In this document: positions 9,454-21,040 of the stretch, piece after piece
Layout: each line of letters begins with the position of its first letter
How positions within the stretch are numbered: position 1 is the stretch's first letter
Source of the DNA: Cephalotrichum gorgonifer
Lineage: Eukaryota > Ascomycota > Sordariomycetes > Microascales > Microascaceae
Length of the DNA stretch: 64,000 nucleotides
Reading direction: 5' to 3'
NCBI GenBank assembly: GCA_900312665.1
Contig: ONZQ02000009.1
Location: 62,001-126,000, forward strand
The notes under the pieces: model-generated
Seen by the model: only the letters and a program-made list of their open reading frames with translations
What the model was told of the DNA's origin: nothing
The model's database searches: none
Program-made: the position numbers and the translations under genes

Positions 9454-12400
9454 TTACCTCCCACCCATTTTCTCCACCACCATCGTTGCCAAAGCATCAA
9501 TGGACTTATCTCCCATGAGATCGAACATCGAAACCATAACTCCAGTCTCCGTGGAGATCCACCTCCGCACAGCCGTAGCCACCAGAGAATCCACGCCGAA
9601 ACTCTCCATCGACTTGTGCAGGTCGACATCCGCCCCATTCATGTTCATGCTCTTCGCAAGAACGGCCGCCAGACCTTGAGCAAGCCCCTCAGCTGTGCCG
9701 CCTCCGCCGCCACCAGCAGCCTCCGGGGCGCCCAGGTGGGGGTTCCCGCCACCCAAGTCCGACAGATCGCCAGGCGGCAAGTCGATACGAGCCAAAACAG
9801 AATACAGGGCGGTACGCGTCCAGTACGGATCCGAGTCGCGGTTCTGATGCACGCGGCCGCCAGTTCCCACGCCAACGACCACCTGCGTCGGTAAGGCCGT
9901 GCCCGTCGTCACCTCGCCGCAGATGGCACTCTGCATGACTGTGAGGAAGTCCTCCGGCCGGATGCCGAAGAATCCGCTCGCGCGGAGCTTCTCCAAAATA
10001 GACTCGTCCCGCTCGAGGATTCCAGCGCCCAAGACGGGCCCGAAGTCGAGCGAGACGGCGTGGAAGCCGCGGTGCTTGGCGTGGTGGGCGAGTGCGTCCT
10101 GGAACACGTTTCCGGCCGCGTAGCTCGCCTGGCCTCTGTTGCCGATGACACCCGACGCGCTGGATAGGAACAGGATCCAGGGCTTCTGGCGGAAACATCC
10201 CAGGAATGAGGAGTACGAATCCCGGAGGACGGAGAAGATGTTCCATGAACCGTGGGTCTTCGGTCGGGTTGAGGCAACCCAGTCAGCGTGGTCGATGTTC
10301 TCGAACACGGCATCCTATTGTTTTCCTTCTTGTTAGAGCCCTCCTAGAGCGGGAATTGGGAGAGAAAGGAGGGCATACCTTTAGCACGGCGGCACACTGG
10401 ACTACTCCCAGAACCTTGACCTGCCGAACAACCGACTCCCATACCGACTTCAAGGCTGGTAGGTTGGTTACGTCAACCGCGTACGTGACAATTTTAACAC
10501 CACCCTTTTTCAGTTTTTGGCAGAAGGCCCGGGCCTTCGGCGAGTCTGCTCCTCGGCGTGAAAGGAAGACGAGCGTTTTGGCTCCGTTGCGGACCAGCAA
10601 GTCCGCAATCATCTCACCCAGGCCACCAAAGGCTCCGACGAGGACATATGCTCCCGATGGAGATATGTGGGCGGAGAGTGAAGTTAGCTGCTTGTGCAGC
10701 ATCACGGGGACTCTGGTATCGTGTCCGACTTCGATGCTGAGAATGCGATCTTTGGGACAGCCGTCTGCCATGTAAGAGAGGGCGCTGCTCATGTGGGCCA
10801 GGTCCCTGGTCTCAACTGACTGCATAGAGCCGATGGCGATTAGCCCTCGGCTAGCTGTGAACTGAATTTGGGATACGATTTCATGTATCGATGCCCGAGC
10901 TCCTTCATCCGCAAGCATTGATCGAAGGTCGATATGCCGAACCAGATGAGTACCGCCTGCAGGGGATGACCGATCGGAGGACCCAGAGCCCCCAGGTCGA
11001 GAGTGGCTTTTGAGAGAGGAATAACCTGGTGGTTTTCCATTAGCAAGAGTTTTCTTTACAGAGGAGGGGGGGGGGAAGGGGGAGGATACTCACAATGAGT
11101 GGTGCGGAGAGAACTCTGAGAGAACAAGGTCCCGGTAGGGTCATACGTGATGTCTACTTTGCCGTCCCAGCATGAGAACGAGCGAAATGGGATGATGTGA
11201 TCATCCTGGACTCCCAGCTCTCGAAGGGCAGTCTTGGTGTCGTCGTGGCACACGGTGGCATAGATATCCAATCCAGATGCCTGTGCAAGTATAATAGCTG
11301 CTTGGCCGTGGGCACTTGCGGCATGGTGGATGAGGATCGAGCGCCTCTTACCACTGAAGATGTCCCTTTGCGGAGTATGCTGCATGATCGGGTGGATCGC
11401 ATACCAGGCCGGAAGGTAGCAGCTCAGGATGAACTTGGACCCCAATCGAGGGTCATTCTCCGGGACCTTGGCTACCAGCCCGCGGTCGAGTCGCATGGTG
11501 TTCTGGAAAGCGCCTTCCAGGTTGACGCCAACAACTAGATCACCCGCTTTCAAGTCGCGAACGTCTCTCCCGACTGCCTTGATGCGACCACATATATCCA
11601 GGCCCAGTGAAGTGAGAGTCGTGCGGCCGAGAGCCGTTTCATAGTCTTGGCCTAGCAAAGGGGCCGACACGAACTGGATTTCAACTTGCCTTGGTGCGAG
11701 GTCATTTTCGTATCGTGCAACCTTCTCCCAAACTCTCGAACCATCAGTGATTCCAGATTTCCTGAGCACAAGCCTGAGTATACCGGTATCGTCTTCAGCG
11801 AAGGGTATCTCCTGGGACTCATCTGAATCAGCGCCCTCGATGATCGCATTGAGGGTATAGAGTAACTGAAGACGTGGGATCAGGAGTCGCTCGCCGTTTA
11901 CGCAGTACTCAGCTTCCCGAGGTCTAAGGACCTTCTCTGCTAGGAAAGATCTTCCAAAGACATCCAGGCATAACCCTGTCCATGATGCCCTCGACGCCTT
12001 GCCGCTGATGTCAAGCGTGACGATGTTCCGCTGGGAGTCTTCCGAAATCAAGGTGCGAGCTAGGCCAACGAAGAGAGAAGCATGGGGGTTTTCAGGCGTC
12101 AGGTAGACATTCCTGGTCAACCAGAGAACCGATTTCGTTTTCTTGACGAGATATTTGAAAGCCTCGAACCCGGCCTTGTCCCAGTTGAAAATGAAATCGC
12201 CTCCTTCCTCGGCTGACAGGAAGGACACACAAGGCACTCCATCAATGGACGTGGAGCTGGCCGCCTCTTGACCAGATTCTTCGGTGGTCCTGGAAGCAAG
12301 CTGGACTAGCTCACTCAGACGCAATGAAACCGACTTGATACCTTTCTTCTAGAAGGCCGCGTGAAGATCGGAAATCATGGTTCGCAATACTGAAGATTGC

Positions 12401-15400
12401 TTGTCGGGGATAAGCAGGGCAACACTGTGGCAATTTTGCCACTCGGGCTCTTCTTTATTCCGATATAGTTCGAATTGAAGGCCTGGAGGAGACCAGTATA
12501 TGGTCTCTGTTGACTGTTCCGCCTCGCTCGCTCTCGTCGGAGCCTTGGGGCGATCGTGGTTCAAACCCGCATCAAGGGTGGATGGGCTGTCTTCGTCAAC
12601 AAGTCGAAGAAGGAACCCATCCGGAAGAAGTTTTCCAAACCAGGATTCCTCTTGCGTCCCTGCGGATTCAAAGGCGGCGACGATCAGGTGATAGCGGGGG
12701 GATTCCACGGCCATGTTGTGGTCATACTTGCGCTCTTCGACACACTTGAGAACCGGGCTGTCCTTGAACGATTCGTTGATCTTTGCCACGATTCCGGGTC
12801 CGCGGTCACCACTCGAGATGGTGAACCGAGAAAGGTGGCACCTTTCCTTAACCCGAGGATGCAGGATATTCAGGATTCGCTCCGACACGGAAGCGCTGAG
12901 GCCGATTTGCAGGATTGAGAGCCCCGGATACTTGTGTGCCAGAAGTAAGAGGAACTCTTCAAACTGGTCAGACTTGGCTGCCGTGATGTCCTCCTTCCAT
13001 ACGATTTCCGACGTCAAGTTTCGATGGTTGGCGATGAAGCCTCCTTCTGGGACAGGCAAGGGAGTCAGCTTGGTGAACCGGGCCTCATCCAATACAACCG
13101 AGGGAACTTCCCAGCCGCCCGTCGTCATGGCGATGGTTCCAACCGCGCCGCTTATGCCCTCCTCCGTGCCAGTCGAGTATCCTCGGAATTCAAGTCCGGC
13201 TTTACCAACTAGATCCGCAGAGATCCAGATCTTGTCAATTCCAGTTGGTACCATGCTAGTGGGATTGACAAGGAACAAGGTCTGGATCATCGAGTCCAGA
13301 GTAGTTGGGTGGATGAGGTGAAGGTACTCGAACTCGCGTGGCATCTTGGCTTTCGTGTCGGGCGTCTTGACCGTGGTGATGCAGGCCCTGGAATCAACGG
13401 CGTCTCCCGGTTTCACGCTGGCGGATGTAATGTTGCGGAACATTGGGCCGTAGCCCAGCCCCTTGCTCTCCAACGAGGCATACAACTGGGAAGGTGTCAC
13501 AATGTCTGGGCAACCACCCTCAAGCGAAGTCCATTGCGACCGATATCGGGAAAACTCGAAGTCCGAACGACTGGACTTGTTGCGGAGCCTGATTCGCCCG
13601 GAGGCGTTCTTCTGCCATTGGCCGTTAAGAGTTTTCGAGTAGATATCGAACGAGTGTTCGAAATCATCGAGGCGGAGGTTGGCGAGGGTCATGGAAACTT
13701 CGAGTCCGTGATCGCCATCAGGCACAACCATGGGGCGCTCAATGGTGAAACCGGTCAAGTAAAAGCCCGCGATATTCTCGCGTTCAGGGGCTACCTGGAC
13801 GAAGGCTTCGAGGGCCATTACTATCATTCCAGCGGCTGGATAGAGGATGGCCTTGTGTATCTGGTGGTCTTTGATCCAGGGGTTCTCGGATAGGCGGAGG
13901 AAGTGCTTCCACGTCGACCTGAACTCACTAGAGTCCGGCGAGCGGGCTCCAACGAGGTCCTTTCGGCCCGCTGAACGGAATCGATGCGAGGCCGCAAGGT
14001 GGGATTCATGCCAATACCTCCGGGAGTGGTTCCAGCGTTGGCGGGGAATGTCGGTGAGGTACCTAGGATTATCGATCCAGGAAAGGCCCATCTCCCTAAG
14101 ATTTCGTTAGTTACGCGACCTGAATTGGTAGCTCTATCCCTACCGGCTTTACTTACTTGGAAGCGACCTCCTGGAAGTCAACAGGAACTCCCCGTGCCCA
14201 ACAGCTCCCGAGTGTATCTAGCAAGACATCGATCCCGCGAGCTCCCGTCTTGAGGACCGACATGTACACGGGTACGGAAGAGGAGTCGTAAAGTGGCCCG
14301 ACCAATTCTAGGGTCGGCCTTCGCATGGCGTTGCTGGGTCCGACTTCAATGAAGATTTTGGGTCTTTTTCCAGAGTTGACGGTGTCGAAGGCACGAAGGG
14401 CCTTGACAAACTGCACCCGACCTGTCAAGTTATTGGCCCAGTACTCAGCATCGAGCTTAGAGGTGTCGGCCAGTCCCCCGTAGAGGGAGGAAAGCATGAT
14501 GGTACCATTGGAAGGCGCTCCGTGTGCAAACTCTCCGATAGACGCCTTGTAGTCCTCCGCGATCAGATCCATGTGTCGAGAATGGTAGGCCACAGGAATG
14601 TCCAAGGTTCTGTGGAAGATCTTCTTCTCAGCCAAGTCGGCGGCGATTAGGTCGATGCCATCACGGTTCCCAGAAAGAGTCACAAGCGTTGGGCTGTTGA
14701 TGCAGGCAACTTCAACCGACTTCGAAATCTCGACATACTTTTCCGCATCCTCGGCTGACATGCCCACCACGATCATGCGTCCTTCGATGTGTGGATGTTT
14801 GGCAGAGAGTTGGATCACATGGAAGCCACGATAGTAGGCAAGCGCCCACGCCTGATGGCGAGTCATCTCGGAAGCGGCATAGGCAGCTGCAATCTCTCCT
14901 GAGGAGTGGCCAACGACATATTGCGGGACAATGCCAAAGGATCGAAGAAGGTCAACAAGTGCAACCTGGAATGCCGTGGTGACAGATTGTGAGATGTCCG
15001 GAGACGTGATGCGACTCTCGGCACTCGGCTTCAGCAACTCGTCCATGAGATTAAAGGAGCTTTGAAGGTTGGTCTGCATGAACATGGTTGCTTGTACCAA
15101 ACTCTCGTGGAAGGTCTTAAAGGGGAGAAGATCCCGACCCATTTCGGCCCAGGCACTTCCCTGGCCGCCGAAGACAAAGCAAATGTCTGCTGACTTTGGT
15201 GAAGACTGAACAAGCTTGTCCACGGTTGTGTTCCGGAGTTGTTGGATCAGCCCACCAACGGAATCGTCGATCAAATAAGTACGCCATTTGAAGGCAGAGG
15301 ACCGAGCAGCCAAAGAATAGGCATAGTCTTGGAGGAATCCGGGTGACTCCCACCTTTTGTCTTGGAGATATGAAATTGTTTCCTCAATGAACACTGAGAA

Positions 15401-17584
15401 CCCCGCCTTGTTCCTACAAGAAAAGGGGAAGACAAGCATCCCTCCAGTCCCACCCGGACTAGAGGATCCTGGCGTGGTCGGCTGGACAGCGGGAGATAGA
15501 CTGAAGGATTCCGAGAAATAAACGGAATCGGCGCCTCTAGAACTGGCAGTTTCAGATCGTTGAAGAGTTATGGCGCTCAAAGCCGTGGCGTCGGATTTCA
15601 GGAGCCCCGGGGAGTTGGAAATACGCAGGGACCCCGGTCCTCGCCGTGCCTTGGCGTGAAGAAGCTGAGAGCTCTTGGTATCCCAGATGGGTGACTCCTG
15701 AAACGAGGTTCCAGAAAACGTGGAGATGGGGGTGGCAGCACCAATTGGGGATTCGCTGCTGCCATGGTAGCCCCCGGCGTAGGGGGCAGAGCAGTGGTTG
15801 GCGCGTAAGCCGCGCTCCGCAAGATACCATCCGGCCTCGTCCAAGATGACATGGGCATTGGTTCCGCCAAATCCGAAGCTGTTTATGCTTACTCGTCGAA
15901 GACCCTCAATAGGCCAGGGGGTCAACTCAAGCGGGACCTGTGATAGGGAGGTTGTATCCCCAATGGTTAGCCATATCCACTCAAACAACAGAAATAAAAG
16001 TTCATCATACCTTGACCTTCCACTCTTCGAAATGGATGGCGGGATTGGGCTTCTCAAAGTTGATGTTTGGAGGGATGACGCCTTTCTCCAGAACAAGGAT
16101 ACTCTTGATCAGGCCGGCAATACCAGCGGCTCCCTCAAGATGCCCGATGTTTGTTTTGATGGAGCCGACGACAAGAGGGCTGTTGGCGGATCGATGACTG
16201 CAAATACTCTCGGAAATGGCCGTCAACTCCACTGGATCTCCCGCCTTGGTTCCGGTTCCGTGGCACTCGACGTAACCAGTTTGGTTGAAGTCCAGTCCGG
16301 CCATTTTGTACACTTCGCGGATGTTCTGGGCCTGAGAATCCTTTCCAGGCATAGTAATACCTGAGAGAGAAAGACGTTAGCATTTATACTTGGATCACGG
16401 GGAGTGATTTATGCTCATACCTGGAGTTCGGCCATCGTGGTTCACTCTTGACCCGCGGATAACAGCACGAATGTTGTCATTTGCGTTGATAGCGTCTGAT
16501 ATGCGCTTCAAAATCACGATGCCGGCACCCTCTCCGCGGCCATATCCATTAGCGCGAGAGTCAAACGTGAAACATTTACCATCTGGGCTAAGAAGGCCCA
16601 TTGTATCCATGGGAATCATGGTGTTGGGAGATAGGATGAGGTTGGATCCGCCAACGATGGCCTAGTGATTTCTGTTAGTCTCAAACTTCGGGCTTCACAC
16701 GGATGACTTGGAAAAAGACCTCATACCATCGAGGTCTCTTGGGTACGAAGACCCTGGACTGCCAGATGAACCGCCACAAGACTTCCACTGCAAGCGGTAT
16801 CGACGGTCATGCTTGGTCCAGAAACATTGTAGAAGTAGGAGAGTCGGTTGGCAAGAAGAGAGGTGGCGTTTCCGGTAGCTGCATATTGCGGGATAAAATC
16901 GCTGTCCTGAAGGGTGATCTGCTCATAATCTATAAGATAAACACAGTTAGGGGCCCGGTCTAGAGGAATAGAAGGGGAAATTGACTACCTTTGACAAAGG
17001 AGGCAACGTAAACACCGGTGTTGGTCCCTGCCATGGCTTCGAGTTTGATTCCCGCTGATGTATGTGTTAGAACTCTACGTGCATATACCCAGAACAACAC
17101 AACAAGGAAGGAGTGTTACCATTCTGTAGGGCCTCAAATGAAACTTCCATGAGAGTTCGCTGCTGGGGATCCGCGGCAGTGGCGTCATTGGGGTTCATGT
17201 CGAAAAACTGCAGCCAGGACGTTAGTGAGGGAATGACAGATAGAAACAGGAGAGATGGACATACCGAACAGTCGAAGAGACCAACGTCACTTTTGAGGAA
17301 ATGAGCACCACGGACGGCGAGCTAGGACCTATTAGCATGGATACGAGGTGAGCCCCGAAGGAAAACTCCGATGGGAAGCAATTTACCGAGCCCTGTCTCT
17401 TGTTGTCAGGATGATGGAAACCATCAAGGTTGAAACGATCAGCTGGAAACTCGGTCCAAGTCGACTTTCCTTTGGCGAGAACTTCCTCCCAGAGGTTCTC
17501 GGGAGAAGTGGCATCACCGGGAAAGCGACAGGCCAGCCCGATGATTGCAATGTCTTCCATATTGGCTAGCTTTGAGCTATCCAA
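9454..17584 (-). CDS. Highly reducing type I polyketide synthase (KS-AT-DH-psiMT-ER-KR-ACP), 2497 codons, interrupted by one in-frame TAG
   Basis: Eleven exons on the minus strand: 17584-17387, 17321-17265, 17207-17120, 17054-16989, 16929-16727, 16661-16421, 16360-16011, 15937-14157, 14095-11094, 11025-10379 and 10314-9454. All junctions are GT-AG and keep frame (7494 nt). KS: DTACSGS with Cys183, ECHGTGTKAGD and TNIGHLEG. AT: GHSSGE with Ser746. DH: His1072 in DHQIHKAILYP and Asp1262 in HPTTLDSM. Next comes a remnant methyltransferase (ILQIGLSAS in place of the glycine-rich SAM loop), then an ER with an atypical cofactor loop (HHAASAHGQAA, about 1918-1928). KR: VGAFGGLG, with Ser2263, Tyr2276 and Asn2280. 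ACP: FGVDSL with Ser2454. There is no SAT or product-template domain, as expected of a reducing PKS. Codon 1577 (12351-12349) is TAG, between DH/psiMT and ER, with homology continuing in the same frame on both sides. The locus may therefore be a recent pseudogene, or the base may be an assembly error. Product unknown. Confidence 0.9.
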
Positions 17585-17776
17585 GTGGGAAGGTAAACTT
17601 GTCGTCGTGTTCCGTGAAAAAGGTTGAATGAATAAGTATGAAGGGTTGAGATTTGTGATGGGATGGAAGTCCTGTAGTAGAAGTTTTTGGGAATGGGTTG
17701 AAAGAGGAAGGAGGTGAAAGGAAACAAGACAGTTCCACTTGGTGCAGAACAGAGAGGGAGTAACAAAAATACCAAT

Positions 17777-17876
17777 ATGGGGGCAAGTTACTGGGGCAAG
17801 TTACTGGGGCAAGAATAGAAACATAACTGGGGGAAGGATACTGAGGCAAGATCCAAGATCCAAGGGGCAAGGAGGG
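17777..17876. promoter_or_regulatory. Array of CTGGGGCAAG-like words upstream of the PKS
   Basis: About 190-290 bp upstream of the PKS start lie TGGGGGCAAG (17777-17786), two exact tandem TTACTGGGGCAAG copies (17788-17800 and 17801-17813), AACTGGGGGAAGG (17825-17837), TACTGAGGCAAG (17839-17850) and AAGGGGCAAGG near 17872. On the coding strand these read CTTGCCCCAG. The clustering suggests binding sites for a regulator, but no known factor is recognised. Confidence 0.45.
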
Positions 17877-18703
17877 TAACCAGGCAGTTACTTGGTCCTT
17901 ACTTCGATGAAATGAAAAGTTGCAAAGAAGGTTAGCCTGTAGAATGTGAATGCTTGGGAAGCCCTAAAATTTCAGGGGATTCTGGAAGAAGGTGGAAGAC
18001 AGCGGAAAGTTATGGCAAGGAGTAATGTAGGTTTCATGCCGACTAGAGCAGGGAGAAATCTTTTCCTGTCACCAGTACACAACAGCCTCAGTCTTCCAAC
18101 TCATATGAAGGTCTTCTTTCTCAAATTATTAACCTTCTATCACTTCTAGGTGAACCAGGATAGTGGAGAGGGTAACCCTATAGCACCATGAGCCTTGATA
18201 GTGACATTGTTAGCAGGCATCCAGGAAAGAAAGGTAGAAAGGGTGAAAGCACCATTAAAGCATATGTACTTACTTGCATACCCCTTTCCCCCGGCTCAGT
18301 AGCTCCATATGCATATGTATATTTTCAAAAGACATAAGCACTTCTTTCTGAGCAACCTTTGTATCATAGTCTTCTGGAGTAGGATCTCTGTATACGGTTC
18401 CGCTTATCATGCTAGAATCATCAGAAGATGGGAGGCTGGGAGGTTGGCAGATGCAAATGGCATTAACTTACCAAGTATTCTATAAACTGATAAAATAAAA
18501 ACCCATTGGAGCTCAGTAGTAAGGAACCCAGACAAATAAGAGGTTAGTAGATTTGCCGTCAGGTCGCGACATGGAGGCACGAGTTTCGCAAAAAAAAAAC
18601 ATCACTGGAGCTGTGACTATGCGAGGTGAAGAAGTGAGCAGAAGTGAAGAAACGAACAAGCCACCAACAGTATAGAAGTGATTTGCCCCTATTTGGTGAA
18701 GCC

Positions 18704-18739
18704 GAGTGTGGGGCCGGCTCCGGAGCCGGCCCCACACTC
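18704..18739. repeat. Perfect 36-bp GC-rich palindrome
   Basis: Each 18-base half (GAGTGTGGGGCCGGCTCC) is the exact reverse complement of the other, with no spacer. The centre lies between 18721 and 18722. It can form a cruciform in DNA or a strong hairpin in RNA. It sits in the PKS-MFS intergenic region, about 1.1 kb upstream of the PKS start. Confidence 0.9.
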
Positions 18740-18789
18740 CACTGGCCGTCCATGCAGAACCGCTGAAAGGCAATTGGCTCCAGAGAGCG

Positions 18790-18805
18790 AACTGGGGGAA
18801 GGATA
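18790..18805. repeat. Second copy of 16-bp word from the PKS promoter array
   Basis: AACTGGGGGAAGGATA here is identical to 17825-17840, about 965 bp away, in the same orientation. It is immediately followed by a short tandem repeat (TGTGAAC, three copies, 18811-18831). Confidence 0.7.
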
Positions 18806-20096
18806 ACTTTTGTGAACTGTGAACTGTGAACTAAGAAGAAGTCTTCATATACCTTACGGCCTTGATATCTGTTACCTGCTTTATAACCCCGGGCATTATT
18901 TCCACCCCACCGCCTGCTGGCAAGAGCTAACAGGGGGATCAATGGTTTTCCCTTTCCTCGACAGACATCGCCGGATCTCGATGCGGATACGAACGCGGAT
19001 TAGAATGCTGGAAATTATTCTCCCGAGATTCGGCCTCGACGACCACATACATCACCAGACACAAACGATGCGGCTCCCGGGACCTCAGAGCCCCCGGGAA
19101 TCTCACATCTGGCCCGTACATCGATATGGGCACAGAAAGGCTCATCCCTCCCACCTGGCATAGGTCCTATCATCAAATTTCTCACCACTCGTATCTAGTC
19201 TAAGTAATTCACATACGAGGCTCAGGGCGGACGGGAGAGAAAGGTTGGGCAGGTCGTGGTTCCACATAGGTCGGGCACCTGCAGCAAGCCTCCTCGTCAT
19301 CCCCGGTCCCAGTCCACTCCCCTCCTTCTCCCCCTTCTGCCGTTCCTAGCCGTGTCTGGGCGCAAAAAAATATCTTTATATCGAATATCTAATCCGTAGC
19401 CCGCTGTGGTCCCGTCCCACTCATACGAGATCCATCTGGGTCCAACGAGATGCGGCGCCCGCCACGATCCACGCCTCGGTCTTAGCCGGTTCCACGGAGG
19501 TCGTTCAAGAAGACCTAGAGTTTTCCCCAGCCATCGTTTGCAAATTTTCTTGCATCGAGCAGCTCCCGCAGCTCGAATAAAAAAACACAAAGCTACTCTA
19601 GCCCCTGAGTCCCAGGGATGCGGGAAGAAGGTCGGTACTCACCAAGACTGCCGCGACGTCCCTGACCGATTTCCGTTACACGCCGACTCGTTGCCAGTTC
19701 ATACACAAGCGAGCTACTCCATACCTAACATCGCATGTATCGACAGGTGTCACAGAACAGACGTCTCTGGACCCGCCCCCCTCCAACCCCCCGTCCCATC
19801 GTTTCTCCCTCTTCGTTCCCCGAACAGCACTTTCCTGTCCGCCCATTGCGTACCAGACCACCGGCTTATTCTGGCGTATCTCTTCCTTTCCCTGCTAGTC
19901 GGTGCCATTGCGGCCCCGGGTCCAAAGCGCGAGCTAGATTCAACTCGGTTCCCTGGGTTTTAAGGAATTCTAGACCCGGGCCCCAGCCCCGAGCCCCGAG
20001 CCCAACCGCCGTCTATTCCTGACGTGTGTCAAGGTTATCCCGGTCTAGCATAGGGCTTTCGGCTGGCAGTGCGTAACGGGCGGAGGGGAACACACA

Positions 20097-20320
20097 TATC
20101 TACCATGGTCCCCTCGAATACTGTATCTCAATCACCTGTAGATCGTCTTAAGAAGGGGAACGGGCCCCGGGGGGGGGGGGTAACAGATATGTTGGTTTGT
20201 TTNNNNNNNNNNNNNNNNNNNNTATCTACACTGGTCCCCTCGAACTACTGTATCTCAATCACTGTAGATCGTCTTAAAGGGAACGGCCGGGGGGGGGGGG
20301 TAACATATGTTGGTTTGTTT
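20097..20320. repeat. Near-identical direct copies flanking an N gap (probable unmerged contig ends)
   Basis: Bases 20097-20202 and 20223-20320 are the same sequence apart from a handful of one- to two-base indels and swaps, several of them in homopolymers. The two copies are separated by exactly 20 Ns (20203-20222). Both contain a long G run and end in GTTGGTTTGTTT. The pattern fits two low-quality contig ends that should have been overlapped, not a biological tandem repeat. Confidence 0.8.
20203..20222. other. Assembly gap (20 Ns)
   Basis: A run of exactly 20 N. The true size is unknown, and may be negative given the duplicated flanks. Confidence 0.99.
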
Positions 20321-21040
20321 GTCTGTAGCTATAGTCGCTTGGGAACCCTTTTTTACTTATTCCTTCAAAGATCCGGAATATTTCTACTTTGTTTGTTGCC
20401 TACCGGTTTGTCACCCTTTGAGGTCAGGACAGGATTTGGCCTGGCCACTGGTCCCATTTTCATCTAGGACAACTCCTGCATCTCACAAAATGCACCATCA
20501 CTTATGAGGGCTCACTTCATCTGTGGATATACCTCGAGGAGTTAACTAGTTCTCAGTTCCCCCAATCACACAACCATGACAGTAATGGAGATGACATAGT
20601 TGCAACTGCAAATCTTGTGTTCTTCCGTCCTATATTCTCCCTCTCTCTTCTGTTCCTCAGCCTCTTGCTCCTGTGTGCAAACTCTTTCTCCAGTCACATC
20701 TCGACCCTGAGTGGCTTAGTCTCTCCGTCCTCCTCTGCCGACTGGCATCAAGCTAGCCTCCACTCCTCCACCGACTGTTTACACTCGTCTGTGAATGCCT
20801 AAAGACTATGAAAAGAAGCCCTGTTCATGCAAGATCTAATCTCATCCTATTCATTCCCCCTTGCCCCAAAAAATAAACAAAACAGAGAAGGAAAAAAAAA
20901 GAAAAGCCCTACCTTCCCACACAACCACAGTTTCACCAGGGTCCTAGAAGAACCCACCATCTTACTCAAATCTACGCCTCACCGTCTAAGAACCCACTCA
21001 TATCTTCTCAATCCTTAAGTGTGTAGGAAAGCTACGAGAA

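Larger units (their letters stand above)
17585..21040. other. 3.4-kb intergenic region between divergent PKS and MFS transporter genes
   Basis: Holds the PKS promoter (with the motif array listed separately), a perfect palindrome, a second copy of a 16-bp promoter word, and an N gap with duplicated flanks. Open frames here are short and lack recognisable domains. No pathway transcription factor or tailoring gene is visible, although one could lie in unassembled sequence at the gap. Confidence 0.6.

Noticed and set aside
11026..11093. Frameshift between PKS ER and KR domains
   Set aside because: A 68-nt GT-AG intron with a GCTAAT branch site joins both parts in frame, so no frameshift is needed.
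12349..12390. Possible 42-nt intron (GTATTG...TTCTAG) that would remove the amber codon in the PKS
   Set aside because: It is in frame, but shorter than other introns here, has no CTRAY-like branch site and would delete conserved-looking linker residues (VLRTMISDLHAAF). Kept only as an alternative explanation.
20097..20320. Biological tandem repeat or long terminal repeat pair
   Set aside because: The copies differ by small, mostly indel differences and flank a 20-N gap, which fits unmerged contig ends better.
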